Assembly: GCA_028717725.1 (NCBI GenBank)
Contig: JAQUNG010000004.1
Coordinates: 1 to 39,578, forward strand
From: a bacterium
GTDB taxonomy: Bacteria > Auribacterota > UBA6266
Reading direction: 5' to 3'
DNA: 39,578 nt
Shown here: positions 15,840-24,201 of the stretch, one piece after another
How the letters are laid out: each line of letters begins with the position of its first letter
Position numbering within the stretch: the first letter of the stretch is position 1
The notes under the pieces: model-generated
Told to the model about the DNA's origin: nothing
Database searches by the model: none
The model's input: only the letters and a program-made list of their open reading frames with translations
Program-made: the position numbers and the translations under genes

Positions 15840-15850
15840 GTTCTTTTGAG

Positions 15851-15924
15851 TGCCCGGTAGTGTAATGGTAGCACAAGGGTTTTTGGAGCCCTCTGTCTAG
15901 GTTCGAGTCCTGGCCGGGCAGCCA
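15851..15924 (+). tRNA. tRNA-Gln (anticodon TTG)
   Basis: Cloverleaf with a 7-bp acceptor stem (TGCCCGG with CCGGGCA), a GTTCGAGTCC T-loop region and an anticodon loop TTTTGGA giving TTG. The CCA end is encoded. A tRNA-Gln before prs is a common arrangement in Gram-negative lineages. Confidence 0.95.
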
Positions 15925-16112
15925 AACCTGGGAATTTCGGAAATATAAAGGTTTGGAGTGTTATAAAAAAACAGGCGTATTTTGTTTTCCGTCGGTAAAG
16001 TTTGTTTTAGGACCTGTTTTTGCGATGTGCGGAGATTGCGGAAAAAATGAATGTCAGCAGAAAAAAATCATTAATTTTTAAACAGTTTTGCAAAAGTTGG
16101 GGTGATGGGTCT
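15925..16112 (+). other. Leader between tRNA-Gln and prs
   Basis: No gene is seen. A 9-bp perfect inverted repeat pairs 15967-15975 with 16013-16021 around a 37-nt loop. It might end the tRNA transcript or form part of a prs leader. An in-frame TTG at 16020 could extend prs by 31 residues but has no ribosome site. Confidence 0.4.
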
Positions 16113-17051
16113 ATGAAAATAATAACAGGGAATGCTAATCCTGAATTGTCGGAGAGAATTGCGGATAATCTCAAAGTAAAGCTGTGCGGATGTGATGTCA
16201 AATCATTTCCCGAAGGTGAGGTAATGGTGAAAATACTTGAGAACGTGAGAGGCAGGGATGTCTTTATCGTTCAACCTATATGTCCGCCCAAAATAAACGA
16301 TTACTTGATGGAGCTTCTTGTTATGATTGATGCTGTTAAAAGGTCGTCTGCCGACAGAATAACGGCGGTTATTCCGTATTACGGTTACGCCAGACAGGAT
16401 AGAAAAGATCAGCCTCGCGTTCCGATAACAGCTAAACTGGTAGCAAATCTTGTGACGGCGGCGGGTGCAGATAGGATTTTGACAATGGATCTTCATGCCG
16501 ACCAGATACAGGGGTTTTTTGATATACCGGTTGACCATCTCTATGCGGCGCCGGTTTTTATAGATTATTTCAAAAGAAAGAATCTCGGAGACGGCGAAAT
16601 AGTTATCGTTTCCCCGGACGAAGGCGGCATAAAAACGGCTCATGCCTGGGCAAAAAGATTAAATGCGGCTCTTGCGGCTATAGATAAAAGGAGAATAACC
16701 GGCACCGAAACCCAGGTGTATAACATAATGGGAGATGTAAAAGGCAAGACGGCTATAATAGTCGACGATATAGTAAGCACCGCCGGTTCCCTCTGCGATG
16801 CGGCAAAAATGGTAAAAGAGCAGGGTGTAAAAGAAGTATATGCGGCTGTTTCTCATCCTGTCCTGGTCGGTCCGGCTCTTGACAGATTGAACGGTTCGTT
16901 GATAAGTAAAATTCTTGTTACCGATACAATCCCGCTTGGGAATAAATCGGCTGACTGCCCCAAAATAGAAGTTTTATCCGTATCGGTACTGCTTGCCGAG
17001 GCGATAAAGAGGATCCACGGCAATGAATCAGTCAGTTCTTTGTTTATTTGA
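16113..17051 (+). CDS. prs: Ribose-phosphate pyrophosphokinase
   Basis: 312 residues from ATG 16113, the normal Prs length. A GGGGTGATGGG ribosome site precedes it, and the N-terminus then aligns with the family start KIITGNANPELSERIA. It makes PRPP from ribose-5-phosphate and ATP, feeding nucleotide, histidine (hisG is nearby) and tryptophan synthesis. Motifs: EGEVMVKILENVRGRDVFIV, YYGYARQDRKDQPRVPITAK, MDLHADQIQGFFDIPVDHLY, and the PRPP loop IIVDDIVSTAGSLCDAAK. It is followed 30 nt later by rplY, as in the classical prs-ctc-pth cluster. Confidence 0.96.
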   Translation: MKIITGNANPELSERIADNLKVKLCGCDVKSFPEGEVMVKILENVRGRDVFIVQPICPPKINDYLMELLVMIDAVKRSSADRITAVIPYYGYARQDRKDQPRVPITAKLVANLVTAAGADRILTMDLHADQIQGFFDIPVDHLYAAPVFIDYFKRKNLGDGEIVIVSPDEGGIKTAHAWAKRLNAALAAIDKRRITGTETQVYNIMGDVKGKTAIIVDDIVSTAGSLCDAAKMVKEQGVKEVYAAVSHPVLVGPALDRLNGSLISKILVTDTIPLGNKSADCPKIEVLSVSVLLAEAIKRIHGNESVSSLFI

Positions 17052-17081
17052 TTAAAATTAATTTAGGAGGATTAGAAAATT

Positions 17082-17774
17082 ATGAGTGAAGTTCATCTGG
17101 ATGCACAATTAAGAGAAGTTACCGGCACAGGCAGCGCCAGGGCTTTTAGAAGGGCCGGGAAGATTCCCGCCGTAGTGTATTCACACGGAGATAAGCCTAT
17201 ATCTGTCATAGTCGATGAGAAACAATTCAACAGGGCTACATATGGACACAGCGGAGAAAATTTTCTGATAGATCTGAAGATCGAGAAAGAAAAGAAAAAG
17301 AGAAAAGCCTTGATTAAGGAAGCTCAGATAGATCCCATATCGAATAAAATAATCCACATAGATTTTAACGAAGTATATATGGATGAAAAAATCAGGACTC
17401 ATGTTCCGGTTAGCGAGAAAGGTGAAGCTAAAGGAGTCAAAGACCAGGGCGGGGTGCTCGAGCATTTGCTCCGCGAAGTGGAAATAGAATGTTTGCCCGG
17501 TGAAATACCCGAAAAGATTGATGTCGATATTTCTAATCTGGAACTTGGATTTTCGATACATGTGTCAGATTTAAAAATTTCTAAAGGGGTTAAAATCCTT
17601 ACGGATCCTGGGGAAGCCGTTTTTTCCATTGCTATGCCTAAAGAAATAGAGGAACCTGCTGCGGAAGAAACTGCGGAAGCAGTTGCCGCAGAACCCGAAG
17701 TTATCGGAAAAGGCGGCAAAGAGGAGGAAGAACCGGAGGAAGGAAATGAAGAACAGGAGAAGGAAAAAGAATAA
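17082..17774 (+). CDS. rplY: 50S ribosomal protein L25, long (Ctc) form
   Basis: 230 residues: the N-terminal L25 domain that binds 5S rRNA (LREVTGTGSARAFRRAGKIP, AVVYSHG) and the C-terminal TL5/Ctc beta domain (HIDFNEVYMDEKIRTHVPV, LPGEIPEKIDVDISNLELG). After about residue 185 comes an acidic tail, rich in Glu and Ala, ending with EEEEPEEGNEEQEKEKE. Such tails are common in Ctc-type L25. An AGGAGG site lies upstream of the ATG. It is part of the prs-rplY-pth run. Confidence 0.94.
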   Translation: MSEVHLDAQLREVTGTGSARAFRRAGKIPAVVYSHGDKPISVIVDEKQFNRATYGHSGENFLIDLKIEKEKKKRKALIKEAQIDPISNKIIHIDFNEVYMDEKIRTHVPVSEKGEAKGVKDQGGVLEHLLREVEIECLPGEIPEKIDVDISNLELGFSIHVSDLKISKGVKILTDPGEAVFSIAMPKEIEEPAAEETAEAVAAEPEVIGKGGKEEEEPEEGNEEQEKEKE

Positions 17775-17806
17775 AAATACTCTGTTCTTTTCAGCGACGG
17801 GTTTAA

Positions 17807-18409
17807 ATGAAAATAATTATCGGGCTCGGTAATCCGGGAAAAGAATATATCGGAACCAGACATAATGTGGGTTTTGAAGTTATAGACTATCTTGCCGGTA
17901 AGTTTGACGTGGATTTTTCTCCCACTCCCAGGTTATTTGGCGAAAGCGCGAAAGCGAAGTTGGGAAACAGGAGAATAGTTCTTTTAAAACCTCATACTTT
18001 TATGAATAACAGCGGCCGTGCGGCAATAAGCGCGCTGAACTGGTTCAAATGCGGATATTCTGAGCTCATCGTTATCCTTGACGACGCCTCTCTGTCCGTA
18101 GGTAATGTAAGAGTGCGCAGTGGCGGAAGCTCTGCGGGGCATAAAGGGCTCGAATCGATAATAAACTGCGTAGGAGAGATTGATTTCCCAAGAGTGAGAA
18201 TCGGGATAGGCGGTTCCTGCAATAATATGGTGAGTCATGTTTTGAGCAGGTTCAGAAAAAATGAAATTGTTTCCATCAGCGAAGCTGTATCAAAGGCCGC
18301 TGAAGCGGTCGAAATGGTTATTAAAGGAGATATTGAAAAAGCTATGAACAAGTTTAACAAAAGAGAAAAAAAAGATGCGAAGGAAAGTATGTCGGGAGGT
18401 GTAGATTGA
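17807..18409 (+). CDS. pth: Peptidyl-tRNA hydrolase
   Basis: 200 residues. It releases peptides from tRNA dropped by stalled ribosomes. The start KIIIGLGNPGKEYIGTRHNV contains the binding Asn of GLGNPG and the catalytic His of TRHNVGFEV. LLKPHTFMNNSG, then VILDDASL and GSSAGHKGLESII, are the other family motifs. Its last four bases overlap the rpsF start (TTGA), so translation of rpsF is likely coupled. Confidence 0.96.
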   Translation: MKIIIGLGNPGKEYIGTRHNVGFEVIDYLAGKFDVDFSPTPRLFGESAKAKLGNRRIVLLKPHTFMNNSGRAAISALNWFKCGYSELIVILDDASLSVGNVRVRSGGSSAGHKGLESIINCVGEIDFPRVRIGIGGSCNNMVSHVLSRFRKNEIVSISEAVSKAAEAVEMVIKGDIEKAMNKFNKREKKDAKESMSGGVD

Positions 18410-18690
18410 ATCAATACGAGGGGTTGTTTATTGTCGAAGGGAAAATTGGCGATGATGATCTGGGACGTGTTATTTCCCAGATCGAGGAAGAAATCAAAAA
18501 AAATAAGGGAGAAGTGTTGGAGAGTAAATCTTTGGGGAAGAGACAACTTGCGTACACGATTAAACGCAATTCGGATGGATTTTATGTCCTGATTAATTTC
18601 AAATTGCAGGGTCCTTCCCTTCATAAAATCCAGGAAAAACTTAAATTAAACCAGAAAATTTTAAGGGATCTTATTTTGAAAAAAAGCTGA
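18406..18690 (+). CDS. rpsF: 30S ribosomal protein S6
   Basis: 94 residues from TTG 18406, with GGGAGG about 7 nt upstream inside the end of pth. The fold elements are clear: an N-terminal NQYEGLFIVEGKIGDDDLG, the VLESKSLGKRQLAYTIKRN segment, and FYVLINFKLQGPSLHKIQEK. It binds 16S rRNA with S18, whose gene lies two positions downstream, and begins the conserved rpsF-ssb-rpsR-rplI cluster. Confidence 0.95.
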   Translation: MNQYEGLFIVEGKIGDDDLGRVISQIEEEIKKNKGEVLESKSLGKRQLAYTIKRNSDGFYVLINFKLQGPSLHKIQEKLKLNQKILRDLILKKS

Positions 18691-18708
18691 TTACACAAGG
18701 AGTGAATT

Positions 18709-19131
18709 ATGGCTAGTCTGAATAAGGTTTTTATAATAGGCAATTTAACAAAGAAACCCGAACTTCGCTCGACGAAAGAGGGTTCATCTGTAACCGATCT
18801 GCGTATTGCGGTTTCAAGGACTTTTTTGAACAAAGACAGAGAAAAGCAGGATGAAGTCTGCTATGTTGATGTTGTTGTTTGGGCAAGACAGGCGGAAACA
18901 TGTGTGGAATACCTGGACAAAGGATCTCCCGTTCTTATTGAAGGCAGCCTGCAGCAGGATACATGGGAAACCACTGCCGGGGAAAAGCGCAGCAAAATCA
19001 GGATAAGGGCACAGAGAGTGCAGTTTTTGTACAGAGGTTCGAAATCCGAAAGCAGTCAGGTGCCGGCAGATACATCCTCTGATATGCAGGATGACGGTTC
19101 TGAACAGAGCGAAGATGATATACCGTTTTAA
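18709..19131 (+). CDS. ssb: Single-stranded DNA-binding protein
   Basis: 140 residues. An OB fold covers about residues 1-108, opening with LNKVFIIGNLTKKPELRST and containing VDVVVWARQAETCVEYLDKG. A short flexible linker leads to the acidic tip DDIPF, which recruits replication and repair partners. It sits between rpsF and rpsR as in many bacteria. AAGGAG precedes the ATG. Confidence 0.96.
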   Translation: MASLNKVFIIGNLTKKPELRSTKEGSSVTDLRIAVSRTFLNKDREKQDEVCYVDVVVWARQAETCVEYLDKGSPVLIEGSLQQDTWETTAGEKRSKIRIRAQRVQFLYRGSKSESSQVPADTSSDMQDDGSEQSEDDIPF

Positions 19132-19152
19132 AAAAAGGAGAGTTGACAGAAA

Positions 19153-19377
19153 ATGAACGACCTAAAGTTTTTCAGAAAGAAAAAATGCAGATTTTGCCAG
19201 GATAAAGTACAGGAAATTGATTATAAAGATGTTAATTTAATCAAAAAATATCTGACAGAAAGAGGCAAAATACTTCCGAGAAGAATAACGGGAGCCTGTG
19301 CCAAACATCAAAAACAACTTGCTATTGCCGTGGAACGCGCCAGATATATGGCTTTGGTTGCTTATATTATGGATTAA
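19153..19377 (+). CDS. rpsR: 30S ribosomal protein S18
   Basis: 74 residues. The family core [20 protein letters not shown], then [20 protein letters not shown], is complete. The N-terminal CRFC pair together with CAKH could form a zinc site (a C+ type S18), which is inference. It pairs with S6 in the 30S platform. AAAGGAGAG lies about 11 nt before the ATG. Confidence 0.95.
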   Translation: MNDLKFFRKKKCRFCQDKVQEIDYKDVNLIKKYLTERGKILPRRITGACAKHQKQLAIAVERARYMALVAYIMD

Positions 19378-19425
19378 TTTTTGAGGAAAGTGTATGATTA
19401 AAAATTGATTGCCGGAGGAAGTTAA

Positions 19426-19869
19426 ATGAAGGTTATTCTTTCAGAAAGTGTTGATAAACTGGGTAAAATCGGAGATGTTGTTAACGTTGCTCCCGGATAT
19501 GCGAGGAATTATCTTTTTCCGAAAAAACTGGCTGTGTCGGCGACGGACACTAATATCCAGTCTCTTAAGAAAAAAGCAGAAAAAGAAAAGAAAAAGGAAG
19601 AACAGAATGTTCAGGATGCCAAAGATATCGCAGCTAAATTGTCCGAGGTTTCATGCACTATATCTATGGAAGCCGGCGAAGAAGACAAACTTTTCGGGTC
19701 TGTTACGACAGCTGATATCGCGAAACTTCTGAAAGATGAAGGTTTTGAGATAGATAAAAAACAGATTGAGATTGATATCCCGATCAAAAAACTGGGCGTA
19801 TATAATATAGTTGTTAATATTTATCGTGATGCAAAAGCCACTTTTAAATTATGGGTAGTTAAGAAGTAA
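19426..19869 (+). CDS. rplI: 50S ribosomal protein L9
   Basis: 147 residues in the two-domain L9 plan. The N-terminal rRNA-binding domain has KVILSESVDKLGKIGDVVNV and APGYARNYLFPKKLA. A long charged connecting helix follows (KKKAEKEKKKEEQ). The C-terminal domain has KLFGSVTTADIAKLLK and ends in KLWVV. GGAGG is 7 nt upstream of the ATG. dnaB follows after 17 nt. Confidence 0.95.
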   Translation: MKVILSESVDKLGKIGDVVNVAPGYARNYLFPKKLAVSATDTNIQSLKKKAEKEKKKEEQNVQDAKDIAAKLSEVSCTISMEAGEEDKLFGSVTTADIAKLLKDEGFEIDKKQIEIDIPIKKLGVYNIVVNIYRDAKATFKLWVVKK

Positions 19870-19886
19870 TATTTTGGCTGGTTTTA

Positions 19887-21290
19887 ATGGCGAAGAATAG
19901 GAAAACTACAGAGGGAAGAGTTCCTCCATTCAGCAACGATGCTGAAGCGGCTGTATTAAGTTCGATGATGCTTGATAAGGACGCGATTGAGATTGCCATC
20001 GAACTGCTGAGGAAAGAATACTTTTATTCGGACGCGCACGCCAGAATCTTCGAAGCGATTGTCAGATTGAGGAATGACAGTAATGCCATCCCGGATCTTG
20101 TTGCCGTCAATGATTATTTGAGGAGTAACGGGGAGCTTGAGGCGGCGGGGGGCGCTTCATATCTGTCTAAATTAATCAATTATGTGCCTACCGCGGAAAA
20201 TATCAGGTATTACGCCCAGATAGTAAGAAGTAAAGCAGTTTTAAGAGGGCTTATTAACGCTTCGGGCGAGATTATTGAGGAATGTTACCGGTCTTCGGAC
20301 GATGTTTCTGCGGTTTTGGACAGGGCGGAAAGCAGGATTTTTGAAATCTCGGAAAAAAACGTAGATACGAGATTTGAAAGCATAGACATAATAGTCAATA
20401 AAGTTCTCGAACAGATAGAACAGGCGCGTCAGAACAAAAGCGCGGTTACCGGCTTACCGACGGGTATTCCCAAACTGAATACGCTTACCGCCGGGTTTCA
20501 CAACAATGATTTTATTGTGCTTGCCGCGAGACCGTCTATGGGAAAAACTTCCCTGGCAATTAATTTTATAGATCACATAGGAGTTGACAATGGGGTGCCG
20601 GTCGGGTTTTTCAGTTTGGAGATGAACAAGCATTCCATTGTCCAGAGAGTTATCTGTGCTCATGCTGGAATTAATTACCATGACGTGTCAACAGGCTATA
20701 TAAACAAAGAAGACAGCAGCCGGCTTCTGATAGCGGCCGGAAAGGTTTCCGAGTCAAAATTATATATTGACGACAGCACCAATATAAGCGTTTTGGAACT
20801 GAGGGCAAGAGCTAGGAGATGGAAAAAACAGTACGGTATCAAAATTGTGTTCATTGATTACCTGCAGCTTATGAAATCAGGGACCAGGGAAGAATCACGG
20901 CAGATGGAAGTAAGCGAGATTTCGAGAGGGTTTAAAGCGCTTGCCGGAGAATTGGAAATCCCCGTTGTGGTTCTTTCCCAGTTGAACAGAGGGCCCGAAA
21001 CCAGGGCTCACGGCAAGGAGGGTCACCGTCCCAGACTTTCCGATTTAAGGGAATCCGGGGCAATAGAACAAGATGCGGATGTTGTTCTTATGCTTCACAG
21101 ACCGGATATTTATGATAAAGAAGAAGTAAACAAACCGGTTGTCGAAGCCGAACTCATCATTGCGAAACAGAGGAATGGCCCGCAAGGAAATGTAGATCTC
21201 GTTTTCAAAAAAGATTCTATGATTTTTATGCAAAAAGATTCGGCTTATGTGGATCAACAGCAAACCGCTGATGAGGACGGATATTATTAA
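19887..21290 (+). CDS. dnaB: Replicative DNA helicase DnaB
   Basis: 467 residues, the hexameric 5'-3' helicase of the replication fork. The N-terminal domain (PPFSNDAEAAVLSSMMLDKD) binds primase. The RecA-like C-terminal domain carries Walker A in AARPSMGKTSLAINF, Walker B in IVFIDYLQLM, and VVVLSQLNRGPETR with an Arg-finger region near the DADVVLMLHRP segment. The ribosome site before ATG 19887 is weak, so translation may depend on coupling with rplI. There is no intein. Confidence 0.96.
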   Translation: MAKNRKTTEGRVPPFSNDAEAAVLSSMMLDKDAIEIAIELLRKEYFYSDAHARIFEAIVRLRNDSNAIPDLVAVNDYLRSNGELEAAGGASYLSKLINYVPTAENIRYYAQIVRSKAVLRGLINASGEIIEECYRSSDDVSAVLDRAESRIFEISEKNVDTRFESIDIIVNKVLEQIEQARQNKSAVTGLPTGIPKLNTLTAGFHNNDFIVLAARPSMGKTSLAINFIDHIGVDNGVPVGFFSLEMNKHSIVQRVICAHAGINYHDVSTGYINKEDSSRLLIAAGKVSESKLYIDDSTNISVLELRARARRWKKQYGIKIVFIDYLQLMKSGTREESRQMEVSEISRGFKALAGELEIPVVVLSQLNRGPETRAHGKEGHRPRLSDLRESGAIEQDADVVLMLHRPDIYDKEEVNKPVVEAELIIAKQRNGPQGNVDLVFKKDSMIFMQKDSAYVDQQQTADEDGYY

Positions 21291-21325
21291 GCGCAGTCAA
21301 TCTTACGAGTTTACAAGGAGAAAAC

Positions 21326-23668
21326 ATGAATTTTTCTGTTAAATCGGTTATTTTATTTTGCCTGATTTTATTTTTTGCCGTGTCGATGTGTTCCGCACAG
21401 GGAGAAAATAAAGCGCCTGAAATCAGGAAAGTCAGCATCCTCGGAAACAGATCTATAAGCGAGAATGTTATAATCAATAAAATAAAAGTCCGTCCCGGCG
21501 CCGGTTTTGACCAAAAAACCATTAACGAGGATATTGAAAGATTATATTCGCTTGGTTTTTTTGACAATATAACCGTTGATGTCGACGAGACCGAAAACGG
21601 AGTCAATATCTATTTTATCGTGAAGGAGAAACCTATTTTAAAAGAGGTTATATTCAAGGGGAATGAGAAGATAAAAGATAAACTGCTGCTGAAGCAGATG
21701 GAAAGCACGCTGGGTGAAATAGCGAGCGAAAGAAAACTAAAAAACGATGTCCAGTCTATTAAAAAATTTTATGAAACAAAAGCATTTCCCGATGCCGAAG
21801 TGAATTATAAACTTGTGGAAGACAAGGAAGCCGGTCAGGCGGTAGTGACCATAGAAATACAGGAGAACGATAAAATAAGGATTAAAAGAATTAATTTTAT
21901 AGGCAATAAAAATGTAAAGGCGAAAGAATTGTTGAAAAGGATGAAAACAAAAAACTATTTTCTGTTTGTCAGGAGAGGTCTATACCAGGAAGAATTGCTG
22001 AAATATGATCTTGACCGTACAGTTATGTACTACAATTCTCTCGGTTATATAGATATGGAAGTGCTTGATATCAGGAAAATAATGGATAAAACCGGCAAAT
22101 GGATGACGCTTGACATCGAAATAAATGAAGGAAGGACGTACAGCGCTGGAAATATCGAAACAGCCGGATGCAATGTGTTTCCCTCTGAATCTGTCGAAAA
22201 TATACTCAAGATGAAAACAGACAGTTTGTTTACCCCGACGAAAACAAGGGATGATGCCGACAGAATCAAAGATTACTATGCGCAAAGGGGATATGTTGAT
22301 GCGAGTGTCAATTATGGAACAAAATACAATGTTGATACCGATAAAATAGACGTGGCTTATTATATTGATGAGGGCAGACAGTTCAAAATAGAGAGAATAA
22401 GGGTTGAAGGCAATACGAAAACAAAGGATATTGTTGTCCGGAGAGAACTGAATGTGTATCCCGGGGAAATTATAGATGGCGTAAAAGTAAAAACAAGCAA
22501 AGCAAGGCTTGAAAATACGGGATATTTCAAAGATGTTACAACTGCCTATGAGCCGGGTTCGAAACTTGACACAAAAGACCTTGTCGTAAATGTGGAAGAA
22601 AAGAAAACGGGTACGGTAGGATTCGGAGCCGGTTTCAGTTCGATAGATTCCGTTGTCGGTTTTGTTGAATTAACGCAGTCTAATTTTGACTGGAAAAACT
22701 GGCCTACTTTTACCGGCGCCGGTCAAAAACTGAGGATTAAAGCGCAAATGGGAAGCAAAAGGTACGACCTTCTTTTAAGTTGGACAGAACCCTGGTTTTT
22801 AGGCAAAAAACTTTCATTTGGTTTCGATCTTTTTGCAAATGAATATAAGTATTTGAGCACCGATTATGAGCAGGCTAGCAGGGGTTTTGACATTCGTTTA
22901 GCTAAACCGCTTGGTGAGTTTATTAGAGTAGATACCATGTATAAATTAGAACAGATAAAAATTAAAAATATCGACCAGTATGCGCCTGATGTCATAAAAG
23001 CTCAGGAAGGCAGGCATAACGTGAGCAGTATTGCCGCCGGTATTACAAGAGACACAAGGGATAATTTTTATAATCCCTCCAGAGGAATGAAAAATACGGC
23101 TGTTATAACTTATGCTGGGGATTTTCTTGGAGGAAATGTGGATTTTATTAAATATTTTGTGCAAACCAGCGTATATTTCCCGTTGATAGATTATGACAGC
23201 GGGATTGTCCTTAGGCTTGCCGGCGAAGCGGGTGTAGTCGAAGAACATTCGGGTTCGGATGACGTTCCGTTTTTTGAGAGATTCTTCCTCGGGGGATCCG
23301 GAACCATAAGAGGGTTCAATTACAGAGAGGTAGGGCCGAAATGCAATGATGACGTAAACAGAGGTGAACCGATAGGGGGGAAAACAATGGCATGGGGCTC
23401 GGCGGAAGTAACATTCCCTCTTTATGAAAGAGTCGTTTTCGGAGCCTGCTTCATTGATATAGGTAATGTTTGGTCTGATGCCTGGAGTTTCAGCAAAGGA
23501 GGGGTGGATCCTTATAATGTCGCTTATAATATGGGAGCGGGAGTAGGAGTTAAACTGAATCTTCCCATAGGTCCTATAAGGATAGATTACGGCTGGCCTA
23601 TAAAATATGATGATTTCAACTATGAGAAAAACGGCGTGCTTCATTTTAACATGGGATATACTTTTTAG
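21326..23668 (+). CDS. bamA: Outer membrane protein assembly factor BamA
   Basis: 780 residues. A signal peptide (residues 1-25, ending near SAQG) is followed by five POTRA domains to about residue 420, beginning IRKVSILGNRSISENVI and repeating VIFKGNEKI, INFIGNKNV and IRVEGNTKTK. A 16-strand barrel of the Omp85 family follows. The loop-6 signature is FFLGGSGTIRGFNYREVG and the protein ends in Phe (FNMGYTF), the expected beta-signal. It inserts barrel proteins into the outer membrane and its presence shows a didermic cell. AAGGAG precedes the ATG. The downstream Skp-like chaperone gene is the usual partner. Confidence 0.96.
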   Translation: MNFSVKSVILFCLILFFAVSMCSAQGENKAPEIRKVSILGNRSISENVIINKIKVRPGAGFDQKTINEDIERLYSLGFFDNITVDVDETENGVNIYFIVKEKPILKEVIFKGNEKIKDKLLLKQMESTLGEIASERKLKNDVQSIKKFYETKAFPDAEVNYKLVEDKEAGQAVVTIEIQENDKIRIKRINFIGNKNVKAKELLKRMKTKNYFLFVRRGLYQEELLKYDLDRTVMYYNSLGYIDMEVLDIRKIMDKTGKWMTLDIEINEGRTYSAGNIETAGCNVFPSESVENILKMKTDSLFTPTKTRDDADRIKDYYAQRGYVDASVNYGTKYNVDTDKIDVAYYIDEGRQFKIERIRVEGNTKTKDIVVRRELNVYPGEIIDGVKVKTSKARLENTGYFKDVTTAYEPGSKLDTKDLVVNVEEKKTGTVGFGAGFSSIDSVVGFVELTQSNFDWKNWPTFTGAGQKLRIKAQMGSKRYDLLLSWTEPWFLGKKLSFGFDLFANEYKYLSTDYEQASRGFDIRLAKPLGEFIRVDTMYKLEQIKIKNIDQYAPDVIKAQEGRHNVSSIAAGITRDTRDNFYNPSRGMKNTAVITYAGDFLGGNVDFIKYFVQTSVYFPLIDYDSGIVLRLAGEAGVVEEHSGSDDVPFFERFFLGGSGTIRGFNYREVGPKCNDDVNRGEPIGGKTMAWGSAEVTFPLYERVVFGACFIDIGNVWSDAWSFSKGGVDPYNVAYNMGAGVGVKLNLPIGPIRIDYGWPIKYDDFNYEKNGVLHFNMGYTF

Positions 23669-23696
23669 AATTTTGCTACTTAAGCAGGGAGGTAAA

Positions 23697-24200
23697 ATGA
23701 AAAAGTTATTGATTATATTTGCTGTGTTCTGCGTGTTCTGTTTTTGCGGCGCTGCAATGAGCGCTCAACAATTTAAATTCGCATATGTGGACATTGAAAA
23801 AGTATTTAGTGAATATAAGGGAACCAAAATAGCGCAGGAGAGATTCGAACAGGAAGAGAAAAAAAGGGAAGGGGAACTGAGAAACCTGACCGATGAAATC
23901 AGGAATCTTCAGAAAGAAGCCGAACTTTTAAAAGAAAAAGAGAAACAGGAAAAAGAAAATCTCATACTGCAGAAAATAGCGGAACTCAGAAAAGCCAGAG
24001 TTAAAGCCGAACAAGAACTCATGGCTATGAAAAATAAAATGAACATCGATATAATTCAAAAAATAGAAGCGGTGGTAAAGGAAAAAGGGGAGAAAGAAGG
24101 ATATACGTTTGTTTTTCAGGACAGGGCGATGCTTTATAAAAAGCCCGAATTTGACATCACCGCCGAAGTAATAGAGATCATAAATAAAAAGGAAGAATGA
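23697..24200 (+). CDS. OmpH/Skp-family periplasmic chaperone
   Basis: 167 residues from ATG 23697 with GGGAGG 5 nt upstream. The frame stays open into bamA but an earlier start has no signal. The signal peptide is [20 protein letters not shown]. The mature part begins [20 protein letters not shown], the Skp/OmpH hallmark, followed by a long Lys/Glu-rich coiled coil (about residues 55-125) that forms the tentacles. It holds unfolded outer-membrane proteins on the way to BamA. The bamA-skp-lpx order is conserved across many diderms. Confidence 0.92.
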   Translation: MKKLLIIFAVFCVFCFCGAAMSAQQFKFAYVDIEKVFSEYKGTKIAQERFEQEEKKREGELRNLTDEIRNLQKEAELLKEKEKQEKENLILQKIAELRKARVKAEQELMAMKNKMNIDIIQKIEAVVKEKGEKEGYTFVFQDRAMLYKKPEFDITAEVIEIINKKEE

Positions 24201-24201
24201 T

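Noticed and set aside
19887-21290. Intein in dnaB
   Set aside because: dnaB often hosts inteins, but the Walker A region is continuous and total length is normal (467 residues).
22946-23644. Minus-strand open frame opposite the bamA barrel
   Set aside because: Antisense shadow without ribosome site or family resemblance.
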